Of a DNA stretch of 64,000 bases, positions 42,568 through 52,342 are shown in pieces. Each line of letters opens with the position of its first letter. Position 1 is the first letter of the stretch. The notes beneath the pieces were generated by a model that did no database searches, was not told the origin of the DNA, and saw nothing but the letters and a program-made list of their open reading frames with translations. The DNA comes from Pseudomonas mucoides (lineage in GTDB: Bacteria > Pseudomonadota > Gammaproteobacteria > Pseudomonadales > Pseudomonadaceae), in assembly GCF_015461845.1 (NCBI RefSeq), contig NZ_JACOPW010000001.1, positions 1,314,757 to 1,378,756 of the forward strand, read 5' to 3'. A program made the translations under genes and the position numbers.

Positions 42568-45500
42568 TCAGGGTTCGACCTGAGTCCACTGTTTATTCAG
42601 GCGTTTATCGGAGATCGGCACCTTGGTCCCCAATTGTTGGGCGAACAGCGAAACCCGGTATTCCTCCAGCCACCAGCGGTACAGCTCCAGCTGCGGATCG
42701 CGCTTGCCTTCCTGGGCATGTTTGCCGGCGCGGGTCTGGTATTGGGTCCAGAGGCCGGACAATTCGCCGCTCCACACCCGATCCCGTTGCACCTGAGCGC
42801 CGATTTTCTCGAAACGCTGCTCGACCGCTTTCAGGTAACGCGGCAGTTCCTTGAGCCACACCATCGGTGTTTCACGCACGAAACCGGGATACACCAGATG
42901 ACTGAGCTGCTGCTTGATGTCGTTCAGGGCCACGGCTTGCGCCAGGTCGATCTTGCCCTTGAAGCGTTTTTGCAGGCCATGCCACAGCTTGAGGATGTCC
43001 AGGGTCAGCTTCGCCAGACGCTCGGCGTGTTCGGTCCAGCCGCCACGTTTGCGCTCGGCCAACGCCGCCAGCCCGGCACCATCGCGCGGCAACGGGTCTT
43101 CACCGTCGAGAATGCAGCTGTCGAGACTGGCCAGCAGAATGTCTTCCACCAGACTGTCGACACGCCCCATGTCGCGGTACATCAGGCCCAGCTCGGTCAG
43201 CCCCGGCAGTTTGCCGCGCAGGAATTTCGCCGGCTCCGCCAGTTGCTGCATCAGCAAACGCTGCAATGCTCGGCGATGCTGGAACTCGGCTTCGGCCGGT
43301 GTCGAGAAACGCCCTTCCTTGACCGTACCGCCCTCTTCCACCAGCGCCGGATAGACCGTCATCGACAGCCCGGCGATCTTCTGCTGGGTTTTCTCGGCAA
43401 CCGCGGCAAAGACCTTGGCTTCTACCGGCTGCTGGCTTTTCGCGGTTTGCGGTACCGCCAAGGCGGCCTGACTGGCTTCGGCAAAACGCGCGGTCAGTTC
43501 CGCCAGATCACGCCCTTCGCCCAGGAACTTGCCCTGGCCGTCGACGATTTCCAGGTTCATCCGCAAATGGCTGTCGACCTGCTGCGACGCTTCGGCCCAC
43601 GCCTCATCGCTGACCCGCGCACCGGTCATGCGCAGCAATTCGCGGCCCAGCGCCAGCGGCAATGAACCCTCGGCGAAGGTCATGCGCTGCAACGCGGCTT
43701 TGACAAAGTCCGGCACCGGCACGAAATTCTTGCGCAAGGCCTTGGGCAGGTTGCGCACGAGCGCGATGCATTTGGCTTCGATCACACCCGGCACCAGCCA
43801 CTCCAGGCGCTCCGGTGGCAGCATCGGCAGCAATGGCGCCGGTACGCGCAGGGTCACGCCATCACGGGGATGGTTAGGCTCGAAGTGGTAACTCAGCGCC
43901 AGTTCCAGATCGCCGATGTGCAAGGTGTCCGGGTAATGCAGGGCGGTGACTTCGCTGGCCTCGCGGGCCAGCACGTCTTCTTCGCGCATGATCAACAGCT
44001 GTGGGTCTTTCTGACTGTTGACCCGATACCAGCTGTCGAACGTCGCAGTCTGGTGAATCTCCGCGGGCAATCGCGCATCGTAAAAGGCGAACAGGGTTTC
44101 CTCGTCCGCGAGAATGTCGCGGCGACGGGCCTTGGCTTCCAGTTCGTCGAGTTGTTCCAGCAGTTGCGCATTGGCTGTCAGGCACTTGGCCTTGGACTGA
44201 ATTTCGCCGCGCACCAGGCCTTCGCGAATGAAAAACTCACGGGACACCACCGGATCAATCGGCCCGTAATGCACCGGCCGCCGGCCGACCACGATCAACC
44301 CGAACAACGTGATCTGCTCGAAGGCCACGACCTGACCGCGCTTCTTCTCCCAATGCGGTTCGAAGTGGTTTTTCTTGATCAGGTGCCCGGCCAGTGGCTC
44401 GATCCAGTCGGCGTCGATCTTGGCGACCATGCGCGCATAGAGCTTGGTGGTTTCCACCAGCTCGGCAGTCATCAGCCATTGCGGACGCTTTTTACCCAAA
44501 CCGGATGACGGGTGAATCCAGAAACGTCGCTGACGGGCCCCGAGGTAATCGCCTTCATCGGTTTTCTGGCCGATCTGACTGAGCAGGCCCGAGAGCACGG
44601 CTTTGTGCAGTTTCGGGTAATCCGCCGGTTCTTTGTTGAGGCTCAACTGCATGTCGCGGCAGATCAGGCTCAACTGGCGGTGCGAGTCGCGCCATTCGCG
44701 CAGACGCAGGTAATTGAGGAAATTCTTGCGGCACCAATTGCGCAACGGACTGGCCGTCAGCGCCTGACGCTGCTCTTCAAAGCCGCGCCACAGATTGACC
44801 AGCCCGGCGAAGTCCGAGTCCACGTCTTTCCATTGTGCGTGGGCCTGATCCGCCGCTTGCTGACGCTCCGGCGGTCGCTCGCGCGGGTCTTGAATCGACA
44901 TGGCGCTGGCGACGATCAGCACTTCCTGCAAGCTGCCGAGTTTCGCCGCTTCCAGCAGCATGCGGCCCATGCGCGGGTCCACCGGCAAACGCGCCAGATT
45001 GCGCCCCAGCGGGGTCAGTTGGCTGTTGCGGTCCACCGCCGAGAGTTCTTGCAGCAGGTTGAAACCGTCGCTGATCGCCTTGCCGTCCGGCGGTTCGATA
45101 AACGGGAAGTCGGTGATCTCGCCAAGGCGCAGGTGCAACATCTGCAGGATCACGGCGGCGAGGTTGGTGCGCAGGATCTCCGGGTCGGTAAATTCCGGGC
45201 GGCCCATGAAATCGTCTTCGCCGTAGAGGCGGATGCAGATGCCGGGCTCGACCCGACCACAGCGACCTTTACGCTGGTTGGCGCTGGCCTGGGAAATCGC
45301 CTCGATGGGCAGGCGCTGGACCTTGGCGCGGTAGCTGTAACGGCTGATGCGCGCAGTGCCGCTGTCGATCACGTAACGAATGCCCGGCACGGTCAGCGAG
45401 GTTTCCGCGACGTTGGTTGCCAGTACCACGCGACGGCCTGGGTGCGACTGGAAAATCCGCTGCTGCTCGGCTGGCGACAGACGCGCATACAACGGCAGGA

Positions 45501-46479
45501 TTTCGGTGTGTTTGAGCTGGGCCTTGCGCAGCATGTCGGCCGCGTCACGAATCTCGCGCTCGCCGGGCAGGAACACCAGCACATCGCCGGGGCTCTTGCG
45601 CTCGCTGCGTTCGAACGCGGCGATTTCATCGAGGGTGGCGAGGATCGCCTGATCGACGGTCAAGTCATCCTCGACGCGGTTGCCCTCTTCGTCTTGCTCC
45701 AGGGTCAGCGGGCGATACCAGGTGTCCACCGGGAAGGTGCGGCCGGAGACTTCGACAATCGGCGCATCGTCGAAATGCTTGGAGAAGCGCTCCAGGTCGA
45801 TGGTGGCCGAGGTGATGATGACTTTCAGGTCCGGACGACGCGGCAGCAGGGTTTTCAGGTAACCGAGCAGGAAGTCGATGTTGAGGCTACGTTCGTGGGC
45901 TTCGTCGACGATGATCGTGTCGTAGCGTTCGAGGTAGCGGTCGTTCTGGGTTTCCGCGAGCAGGATGCCGTCGGTCATCAGTTTGATCAGGGTGTTGGAA
46001 TCGCTCTGGTCCTCGAACCGCACCTGATAGCCGACCAGCGCGCCCAATGGCGTCGCCAGTTCTTCAGCCACCCGACTCGCCACGCTGCGCGCTGCAATTC
46101 GACGCGGCTGGGTGTGGCCGATCAGGCCATGCTGGCCGCGCCCGATTTCCAGGCAGATTTTCGGCAACTGGGTGGTTTTACCCGAACCGGTTTCGCCAGC
46201 GATGATCAGCACCTGATGCTTGAGCAGCGCGGCTTTGATTTCGTCGCGCTTGGCGGCGATCGGCAGGCTGTCGTCGTAACGAATCACCGGCAGGCTGGCG
46301 CGCCGCGCCAACACCTGATCACAGGACGCCTGCATGCGCGTCACCCACAGGGCCAGCTTGGCCTCATCAGGTTTCTTGCGCAGCTCAAGCAACTGCCGCC
46401 GCAGCCGGTGGCGGTCGGCGAGCATGGCGTGATCGAGGTTTTTCAGCAGTTTGTCGATGGAGGGCGATTCGTCGGTCAT
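42568..46479 (-). CDS. hrpA: ATP-dependent RNA helicase HrpA
   Basis: A 1303-residue DEAH helicase, the normal size of HrpA. Walker A GETGSGKT is at residues 95-102, DEAH at 192-195, SAT in IITSATID, and the QRKGRCGR motif (as ASANQRKGRCGRVEPG) follows; then come the helicase-associated and OB-fold domains and the HrpA-specific C-terminal DUF3418 region. HrpA acts on mRNA and, in E. coli, resolves stalled ribosomes. The long open frame on the opposite strand (44512-46503) is a codon-bias shadow. Confidence 0.95.
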   Translation of the reverse strand: MTDESPSIDKLLKNLDHAMLADRHRLRRQLLELRKKPDEAKLALWVTRMQASCDQVLARRASLPVIRYDDSLPIAAKRDEIKAALLKHQVLIIAGETGSGKTTQLPKICLEIGRGQHGLIGHTQPRRIAARSVASRVAEELATPLGALVGYQVRFEDQSDSNTLIKLMTDGILLAETQNDRYLERYDTIIVDEAHERSLNIDFLLGYLKTLLPRRPDLKVIITSATIDLERFSKHFDDAPIVEVSGRTFPVDTWYRPLTLEQDEEGNRVEDDLTVDQAILATLDEIAAFERSERKSPGDVLVFLPGEREIRDAADMLRKAQLKHTEILPLYARLSPAEQQRIFQSHPGRRVVLATNVAETSLTVPGIRYVIDSGTARISRYSYRAKVQRLPIEAISQASANQRKGRCGRVEPGICIRLYGEDDFMGRPEFTDPEILRTNLAAVILQMLHLRLGEITDFPFIEPPDGKAISDGFNLLQELSAVDRNSQLTPLGRNLARLPVDPRMGRMLLEAAKLGSLQEVLIVASAMSIQDPRERPPERQQAADQAHAQWKDVDSDFAGLVNLWRGFEEQRQALTASPLRNWCRKNFLNYLRLREWRDSHRQLSLICRDMQLSLNKEPADYPKLHKAVLSGLLSQIGQKTDEGDYLGARQRRFWIHPSSGLGKKRPQWLMTAELVETTKLYARMVAKIDADWIEPLAGHLIKKNHFEPHWEKKRGQVVAFEQITLFGLIVVGRRPVHYGPIDPVVSREFFIREGLVRGEIQSKAKCLTANAQLLEQLDELEAKARRRDILADEETLFAFYDARLPAEIHQTATFDSWYRVNSQKDPQLLIMREEDVLAREASEVTALHYPDTLHIGDLELALSYHFEPNHPRDGVTLRVPAPLLPMLPPERLEWLVPGVIEAKCIALVRNLPKALRKNFVPVPDFVKAALQRMTFAEGSLPLALGRELLRMTGARVSDEAWAEASQQVDSHLRMNLEIVDGQGKFLGEGRDLAELTARFAEASQAALAVPQTAKSQQPVEAKVFAAVAEKTQQKIAGLSMTVYPALVEEGGTVKEGRFSTPAEAEFQHRRALQRLLMQQLAEPAKFLRGKLPGLTELGLMYRDMGRVDSLVEDILLASLDSCILDGEDPLPRDGAGLAALAERKRGGWTEHAERLAKLTLDILKLWHGLQKRFKGKIDLAQAVALNDIKQQLSHLVYPGFVRETPMVWLKELPRYLKAVEQRFEKIGAQVQRDRVWSGELSGLWTQYQTRAGKHAQEGKRDPQLELYRWWLEEYRVSLFAQQLGTKVPISDKRLNKQWTQVEP

Positions 46480-46562
46480 CGGGTACGCAATTCAGTCGTC
46501 TAGTGGCGCAGGGGCCGGATTGTCGCAGATTTGGGGGCTCGGCGACGAATTCAACCTGCCTT

Positions 46563-46696
46563 TGTGGTGAGGGAGCTTGCTCCCGCTCGGCTGCGCGGCA
46601 GTCGTAATCCGGTCATCGAGATTTGTCTGAAGCGGCGCGGTGGATGGTTTTTGGGTCGCTTCGCGACCCAGCGGGAGCAAGCTCCCTCGCCACAGG
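46563..46696. repeat. Inverted pair of the GTGGCGAGGGAGC element
   Basis: GTGGTGAGGGAGCTTGCTCC near 46564 and GGAGCAAGCTCCCTCGCCAC ending at 46694, with an internal hairpin GGGTCGCTTCGCGACCC. Same family as 9784-9919. It occupies most of the gap between hrpA and aceK. Confidence 0.8.
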
Positions 46697-46712
46697 GGGT
46701 TCACTCAGGGGT

Positions 46713-48431
46713 TTATTCGTTATCCAGGCCTTTGCGGCGATACGGGAATACGTCGATGATTTTGCCGGCACGTATGGCTTCCTGCAGGCTTTTCCAGTAA
46801 TCGGCGTTGTACAACTCGCCATGCAACTGATCAAACAAGCGCCGCTGCCCCGAGTCAGCAAACAAAAACGGCGGAAACTCCTCGGGAAACACATCCAGCG
46901 GCCCGATCGAATACCAAGGCTCCGACGCCATCTCGTCTTCCGGCGTACGCGGCTGCGGGATGTGCCGGAAGTTGGCTTCGGTCAAAAAGCAAATCTCGTC
47001 GTAGTCATAAAACACCACGCGACCGTGGCGGGTGACGCCGAAGTTTTTCAACAGCATGTCGCCGGGAAAGATATTCGCCGCCGCCAGTTGCTTGATCGCC
47101 AGGCCGTAATCCTCCAGCGCCTCATGCACCTGCGCCTCGTTGGCGTTTTCCAGATACAGGTTCAATGGCGTCATCCGCCGTTCGGTCCAGCAGTGGCGGA
47201 TCAGCACGGTGTCACCTTCCACCGACACCGTGGACGCGGCGACTTCGAGTAATTCTTCCAGGCACGCCGGGTCGAATTTGCTCAATGGGAAACGGAAATC
47301 GGCGAACTCCTGGGTATCGGCCATGCGTCCGACGCGGTCGACACTTTTGACCAGCCGGTATTTCTCGATCACCGTGGCTCGGTCAACGTTCTTCGACGGC
47401 GAGAAACGGTCCTTGATGATTTTGAACACGGTGTTGAAACCCGGCAGGGTAAACACGCTCATGACCATGCCGCGCACGCCGGGGGCCATGATGAACTGGT
47501 CGTCGGTGTTGGCCAGATGGTTGATCAGCGCCCGATAGAATTCAGATTTGCCGTGTTTGTAGAAACCGATCGAGGTGTACAGCTCGGCGATGTGCTTGCC
47601 CGGCAGGATGCGCTTGAGGAAACCGATGAACTCCGCCGGCACCGGCACGTCGACCATGAAATACGAGCGGGTGAACGAGAAAATGATCGACACGTCCGCT
47701 TCATCGGTAATCAGCGCATCGATCTGAATCCCGCGACCTTCGCGGTGCAGCAGCGGAATCACCAGCGGCCACTGTTCGTCCCGGGTGTAGATACGCCCGA
47801 CCAGGTACGCCCCCTTATTGCGGTAGAGCACCGAGGAAAACAGTTCGACGCTCAACTCCGGGTCCTTGCACACCCAGTCCGGCAGGTTCTCGCGCAGTTG
47901 CGCTTCGAGGCGGTGCAAGTCGCCGGCCAGATCGGCGTAATCCTCACTGAAACGGTAGTCGGCAAAAATGCTCGCGAGCATGCCGGACAACTGGCCCTGA
48001 GGTTTGTACGTGCGGGTTTGTGCGGCGCGGGCCCGGCGAAGGCTCGGGCGGGTGGTGTGAATGAACATGCAGCCGTCGCTGATCAGGTCATGGCTGAACA
48101 GACCGCAGAAAATCGAGTTGTACCAGGTCTCGGACAATTCATCGTCGAACCGCAGGTCGATCAGCGTGATGTACGCGCTCTTGACCAGCGGCCAGCAACT
48201 GACGTCCAGCGTGTCGCTGTCGAACGCGACGCGCAGCCGCTCCACGGTTTCACTGACTTTTTCTTCATAGAGATTGATCCGCGCGGCCGACGCGATTTGC
48301 GTCTCCTGCCACTGGGCCTGTTCGAAACGGGCTCGCGCGCCGTCGGTGATCTGGCGGAAATGCTCGCGGTAATCGTCAAAGCCATCGAGGATCATTCGGG
48401 CGATATCGGCGGCTGGCCATTGCTGCGGCAT
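46713..48431 (-). CDS. aceK: Isocitrate dehydrogenase kinase/phosphatase
   Basis: A 572-residue AceK. The ATP-binding segment [17 protein letters not shown] (about residues 318-334), the kinase-like core [14 protein letters not shown] and the catalytic-region motif [16 protein letters not shown] are present. It phosphorylates and dephosphorylates isocitrate dehydrogenase to set the split between the TCA cycle and the glyoxylate shunt. Unlike the enteric aceBAK operon it stands alone, as is usual in Pseudomonas. AGAGG precedes the ATG. Confidence 0.95.
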   Translation of the reverse strand: MPQQWPAADIARMILDGFDDYREHFRQITDGARARFEQAQWQETQIASAARINLYEEKVSETVERLRVAFDSDTLDVSCWPLVKSAYITLIDLRFDDELSETWYNSIFCGLFSHDLISDGCMFIHTTRPSLRRARAAQTRTYKPQGQLSGMLASIFADYRFSEDYADLAGDLHRLEAQLRENLPDWVCKDPELSVELFSSVLYRNKGAYLVGRIYTRDEQWPLVIPLLHREGRGIQIDALITDEADVSIIFSFTRSYFMVDVPVPAEFIGFLKRILPGKHIAELYTSIGFYKHGKSEFYRALINHLANTDDQFIMAPGVRGMVMSVFTLPGFNTVFKIIKDRFSPSKNVDRATVIEKYRLVKSVDRVGRMADTQEFADFRFPLSKFDPACLEELLEVAASTVSVEGDTVLIRHCWTERRMTPLNLYLENANEAQVHEALEDYGLAIKQLAAANIFPGDMLLKNFGVTRHGRVVFYDYDEICFLTEANFRHIPQPRTPEDEMASEPWYSIGPLDVFPEEFPPFLFADSGQRRLFDQLHGELYNADYWKSLQEAIRAGKIIDVFPYRRKGLDNE

Positions 48432-48532
48432 GGTGAGACCTCTGCGGGAATTCGTGAGCCCTGAGCTTAGCCAGTGAACCGGGTGCAGGAGAAGCGTAAT
48501 TTTCCACTCGGGTTATGGCCTTGACGAGAACC

Positions 48533-48559
48533 GTAGCAGCTGGCGAAGCCAGCTGCTAC
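48533..48559. repeat. Short hairpin repeat GTAGCAGCTGGCGAAGCCAGCTGCTAC
   Basis: GTAGCAGCTGG, CGAAG, CCAGCTGCTAC: a perfect 11-bp stem. A further member of the pseudomonad intergenic repeats, in the 239-bp gap between the divergent aceK and EamA genes. Confidence 0.75.
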
Positions 48560-48670
48560 AAAGTGCGGTTCGGCTCAACTTATAGGCATCAAGGTTATTT
48601 GCCCGTTTTTCGGTTGCCATCAATCAGGCACTCGGCAACACTCTCGTCCCCAGCAAGGAAGGAGAGCACC

Positions 48671-49579
48671 GTGAACCCCGTCGATATCGTCCGTTTACTG
48701 TCACTGGCGGCCATTTGGGGTGCGAGTTTTCTGTTCATGCGCATCATCGCCCCCGTGATTGGCACAATCCCCACGGCGTTTTTCCGCGTGTCGATTGCCG
48801 CGACCGGCCTGCTGATTATTCTCGGGCTGATGCGCATCAGCTGGGATTTCAAAGGCAAACTCAAGACCGTGATGCTGCTCGGGGTGATCAACTCCGGGAT
48901 TCCGGCGACTTTGTATTCCGTGGCCGCTCAGGTGCTGCCGGCCGGGTATTCGGCCATTTTCAACGCCACCACGCCGCTGATGGGCGTGTTGATCGGCGGG
49001 TTGTTTTTCCATGAACGACTCACCGCCGCCAAGCTTGGCGGGGTATTCCTCGGACTGTTTGGTGTGGGCGTGCTGACCCGCGCGGGCCCGGTCGCGTTCG
49101 ACCTGCAATTGCTGATGGGCGCCCTCGCCTGCCTGATGGCCACGACGTGTTATGGCTTCGCCGGTTTCCTGGCCCGCCGTTGGCTCGATCACGCGGGCGG
49201 TCTGGACAGTCGCCTTTCGGCGGTGGGCAGCATGATGGGGGCCACGTTATTTTTGCTGCCGCTGTTCGGTTACAGCGTGATTACCCAGCCACCGGCGAGC
49301 TGGGGCGGCTGGAATGTCTGGCTGTCGTTGTTGGGGTTGGGGCTGGTGTGTACCGCGCTGGCGTACATCATTTACTTCCGCTTGCTCAGCTCGGTCGGGC
49401 CGGTGCGGTCGATGACCACGACCTTCCTGATCCCGCCGTTCGGGGTGTTGTGGGGGGCGTTGTTGCTGGATGAGCCGTTGTCCATGGCGCATATCTATGG
49501 CGGGGTGTTGATTGCGGCGGCGTTGTGGCTGGTGTTGAAGCCGGCGGTGGTGAAAGTGGCTGAGGTGACGGCCAAGTAG
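48671..49579 (+). CDS. EamA/DMT-family transporter
   Basis: A 302-residue membrane protein with ten hydrophobic segments. LAAIWGASFLFMRIIAPVIG opens the first EamA repeat and ACLMATTCYGFAGFLARRWL the second. GTG 48671 has GGAGAG just upstream; the frame is open to 48515 through repeat DNA and is rejected. Substrate unknown. Confidence 0.85.
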   Translation: MNPVDIVRLLSLAAIWGASFLFMRIIAPVIGTIPTAFFRVSIAATGLLIILGLMRISWDFKGKLKTVMLLGVINSGIPATLYSVAAQVLPAGYSAIFNATTPLMGVLIGGLFFHERLTAAKLGGVFLGLFGVGVLTRAGPVAFDLQLLMGALACLMATTCYGFAGFLARRWLDHAGGLDSRLSAVGSMMGATLFLLPLFGYSVITQPPASWGGWNVWLSLLGLGLVCTALAYIIYFRLLSSVGPVRSMTTTFLIPPFGVLWGALLLDEPLSMAHIYGGVLIAAALWLVLKPAVVKVAEVTAK

Positions 49580-49601
49580 TGCTGTGGTGCGGCTGATTAA
49601 G

Positions 49602-49680
49602 CCATCGCGAGCAAGCTCACTCCCACAATGGATTTGCGGTGCTCACAAAACCCTGTGGGAGCGAGCTTGCTCGCGATGGC
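49602..49680. repeat. Inverted pair of the GTGGGAGCGAG element
   Basis: CATCGCGAGCAAGCTCACTC near 49603 and GAGCGAGCTTGCTCGCGATG ending at 49678, between convergent genes. Confidence 0.88.
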
Positions 49681-49693
49681 GATCGCCCAGGCA

Positions 49694-51274
49694 CTACAAA
49701 GCCGACTGACTCACCTCCCCATCCACCAACCGCCGAATCCCCAGCGGATTAGCGTTCTGCAACGCCTCTGGCAACAACGCATCCGGGTAATTCTGAAAGC
49801 ACACCGGCCGCAGGAACCGATCGATCGCCAGCGTCCCCACCGACGTCCCCCGCGAGTCGGACGTCGCCGGGTACGGCCCGCCATGCACCATCGCCTCGCA
49901 CACCTCGACCCCGGTCGGATAGCCGTTGAGCAGAATCCGCCCGACCTTTTCCTGAAGCATTTCCGCCAGCCAGCGGTACTGCAGCAACTCCTCGGTCTCG
50001 CCAATCAACGTCGCCGTCAATTGCCCGCGCAACCCCTGCAACGCTTCTGCCAACTGCGCACCGCTCTCGACTTCGACGACGATGGTGGTCGGCCCGAACA
50101 CTTCTTCCTGAAGCCGCTCATCACCCTCGAGCAACAAACTGACATCAGCCTTGAACACCTGCGGTTGCGCCTGATTGCCCTGTTGCGGCCGGCCCGCCAG
50201 GTGCGTCAGCCCCGGATGTTCGTGCAACTCGCCAAGGCCCCGGCTGTAGCTGACCAGCGCACCGGTGTTGAGCATGGTTTGCGCCGGTTGCTGGTTCATG
50301 CTGGCGCAAAAGGTTTCCAGAAAGCTGCTGAACTGCGGCGAACGCAGGCCAATGACCAGACCGGGATTGGTGCAGAACTGACCGCCCCCCAAAGTCACCG
50401 AGCCGGCCAGTTGCGCAGCGATCTGCTCGCCGCGTACCGCCAGTGCTTCGGGCAACAGGAACACCGGGTTGATGCTCGACATCTCGGCAAATACCGGGAT
50501 CGGTTGCGGGCGGGTCGCGGCCATGTGGCTCAGGGCATTGCCACCCTTGAGCGAACCGGTGAAGCCCACCGCCTGAATCGCCGGATGCTTGACCAGCCAC
50601 TCGCCGACGCCCCCGCCGTAGATCATGTTGAACACGCCGGCCGGCATTTCGGTGCGCTCGGCGGCACGGATGATCGCGTCCGCCACCCATTCAGCCGTCG
50701 CCATGTGACCGCTGTGCGCCTTGAACACCACCGGGCAACCGGCGGCCAAGGCCGACGCGGTATCGCCGCCGGCCGTGGAGAACGCCAGCGGAAAGTTACT
50801 CGCGCCAAACACCGCGACCGGCCCTAAACCGATGCGGTACTGACGCAGGTCCGGACGCGGCAATGGCTGGCGATCCGGCAGTGCCCGATCAATCCGCGCA
50901 CCATAAAAATCCCCGCGACGCAGGACCTTGGCAAACAAACGCATCTGCCCGCTGGTGCGCCCCCGCTCCCCCTGAATACGCCCGGCCGGTAGCGCGGTTT
51001 CGCGGCACACGGTGGCGACAAAATCATCGCCGAGTGCATCGATTTCATCGGCGATGGCGTCGAGGAAGCGGGCGCGCTTTTCCGCGCTCAGGTTGCGGAA
51101 GACCGGGTAAGCGGCGGCCGCAGCGTTGGCGGCGGCATCCACTTCGGCTTCGCTGGCCTGAAAAAACATGCCCGGCAGCGGTTCGCCAGTCGTCGCGTCG
51201 AGGCTTTGCAATTGCAGCGTGCCGTTGGCGCTGCGGCGACCGCCGATGTAGTTGTGTCCCAGTGGCAATGTCAT
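49694..51274 (-). CDS. 2-oxoglutarate semialdehyde (2,5-dioxovalerate) dehydrogenase
   Basis: A 526-residue aldehyde dehydrogenase of the NADP-type KGSDH group. Catalytic Cys is in GGGQFCTNPG and the general base Glu in PVFAEMSSINP; the Gly-rich cofactor segment is VGFTGSLKGG. It should oxidise 2-oxoglutarate semialdehyde to 2-oxoglutarate, the last step of oxidative pentonate and hexarate pathways. It is the last gene of the run dehydratase-AraD1-KGSDH (20-bp gap to AraD1). The start at 51274 fits the family N-terminus (GHNYIGG). Confidence 0.9.
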   Translation of the reverse strand: MTLPLGHNYIGGRRSANGTLQLQSLDATTGEPLPGMFFQASEAEVDAAANAAAAAYPVFRNLSAEKRARFLDAIADEIDALGDDFVATVCRETALPAGRIQGERGRTSGQMRLFAKVLRRGDFYGARIDRALPDRQPLPRPDLRQYRIGLGPVAVFGASNFPLAFSTAGGDTASALAAGCPVVFKAHSGHMATAEWVADAIIRAAERTEMPAGVFNMIYGGGVGEWLVKHPAIQAVGFTGSLKGGNALSHMAATRPQPIPVFAEMSSINPVFLLPEALAVRGEQIAAQLAGSVTLGGGQFCTNPGLVIGLRSPQFSSFLETFCASMNQQPAQTMLNTGALVSYSRGLGELHEHPGLTHLAGRPQQGNQAQPQVFKADVSLLLEGDERLQEEVFGPTTIVVEVESGAQLAEALQGLRGQLTATLIGETEELLQYRWLAEMLQEKVGRILLNGYPTGVEVCEAMVHGGPYPATSDSRGTSVGTLAIDRFLRPVCFQNYPDALLPEALQNANPLGIRRLVDGEVSQSAL

Positions 51275-51294
51275 GAGGGGGTTCCTTTAAAGGC

Positions 51295-52290
51295 TTAAAG
51301 CGCACGCACTTGGCCGATGGCTAACGGCTGGGCGCTTTCGCCGATGCCGTTCACCAGTGGCGCACCAAACTCATCGAGGCTGATCTGGAAGCGATCGCCC
51401 GGCTGGGTTTTCACCCCGTCGGCAAACGACAGCGTGGCAGTGCCGAAGTAGTGCACATGGACATCGCCGGGGCGCAAGAACTGCGCGTACTTGAAGTGAT
51501 GGAATTCGAGGTTGGCGAGGCTGTGGCACATGTTGTCTTCGCCGCTGAGAAATTCCTTTTCCCAGATCGTTTCGCCGTTGCGCTTGATGCGGCTGGTGCC
51601 GGCCAGATGCCTGGGCAACTCACCGACACGCAGTTCGGGGCCGTAGGAGCAAAAACGCAGTTTCGAATGGGCCAGGTACAAGTAATTGCGCCGCTCCATC
51701 ACATGGTCGGAGAACTCGTTGCCCAAGGCATAACCGAGGCGATACGGCAGGCCGTCGTCGCCGATCACATACAGGCCCGTCAGCTCCGGTTCTTCGCCAG
51801 CGTCCTCGGCAAACGGTGGCACTGGAAAATCCGCACCGGGGCGCACGACGATGCTGCCGTCGCCCTTGTAAAACCATTCCGGCTGCGCGCCAATCTGCCC
51901 GGCGGCGGGCTTGCCGCCTTCCAGGCCCCACTTGAAGATGCGCATGGTGTCGGTCATGTCGGCTTCGACGGCGCCGTCCTGCTGGTGCATTTTGTCCCGC
52001 GCCGAGGCGCTGCCCAAGTGCGTCAGGCCGGTACCGCTGATCAGGCAATGGGCCGGGTCTTCGTGATCCAGCGGCGGCAGGACTTTGCCTTGCTGTAACA
52101 GTTGCGCGTAATCGGGCCCCGGTTCGGTGCCGCGCCGGGCGACCTCTTCTTGCAAGCTACGCTGGGCGCGGATGGCCGCGAGGGCCAGTTCACGGGTGCT
52201 GCCGGTGCCTTTGAGCACCTGGACCTGTGAACCCTCGACGAGGCCGACCTGGCGCTCGCCGGCAGTGTTTTCAAATTGAATCAGGCGCAT
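51295..52290 (-). CDS. AraD1-family (FAH superfamily) 2-keto-3-deoxy-pentonate dehydratase, predicted
   Basis: A 331-residue protein of the fumarylacetoacetate-hydrolase superfamily. Characteristic AraD1/GguC stretches are EEPELTGLYVIGDDGLPYRL (from residue 166) and GNEFSDHV (190-197), followed by NYLYLAHSKLR. Related proteins (Caulobacter XylX, Sulfolobus KdaD) dehydrate 2-keto-3-deoxy-pentonates to 2-oxoglutarate semialdehyde. The adjacent KGSDH gene makes this role likely. GGAGG precedes the ATG. A hydrolase acting on a diketo acid is the alternative. Confidence 0.82.
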   Translation of the reverse strand: MRLIQFENTAGERQVGLVEGSQVQVLKGTGSTRELALAAIRAQRSLQEEVARRGTEPGPDYAQLLQQGKVLPPLDHEDPAHCLISGTGLTHLGSASARDKMHQQDGAVEADMTDTMRIFKWGLEGGKPAAGQIGAQPEWFYKGDGSIVVRPGADFPVPPFAEDAGEEPELTGLYVIGDDGLPYRLGYALGNEFSDHVMERRNYLYLAHSKLRFCSYGPELRVGELPRHLAGTSRIKRNGETIWEKEFLSGEDNMCHSLANLEFHHFKYAQFLRPGDVHVHYFGTATLSFADGVKTQPGDRFQISLDEFGAPLVNGIGESAQPLAIGQVRAL

Positions 52291-52314
52291 GACGGCCTCC
52301 AGAAAGTCGGGGAT

Positions 52315-52336
52315 GGCGCCGTACGTTAACGGCGCC
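52315..52336 (-). other. Perfect hairpin between dehydratase and AraD1 genes
   Basis: GGCGCCGT-ACGTTA-ACGGCGCC in the 52-bp intercistronic gap, without a T-run. It probably stabilises or processes the mRNA rather than ending it. Confidence 0.6.
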
Positions 52337-52342
52337 TCAAGG

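Noticed and set aside
44512..46503. 663-codon open frame opposite hrpA
   Set aside because: It mirrors hrpA exactly, encodes no recognisable domain, and its composition is typical of antisense frames in Pseudomonas.
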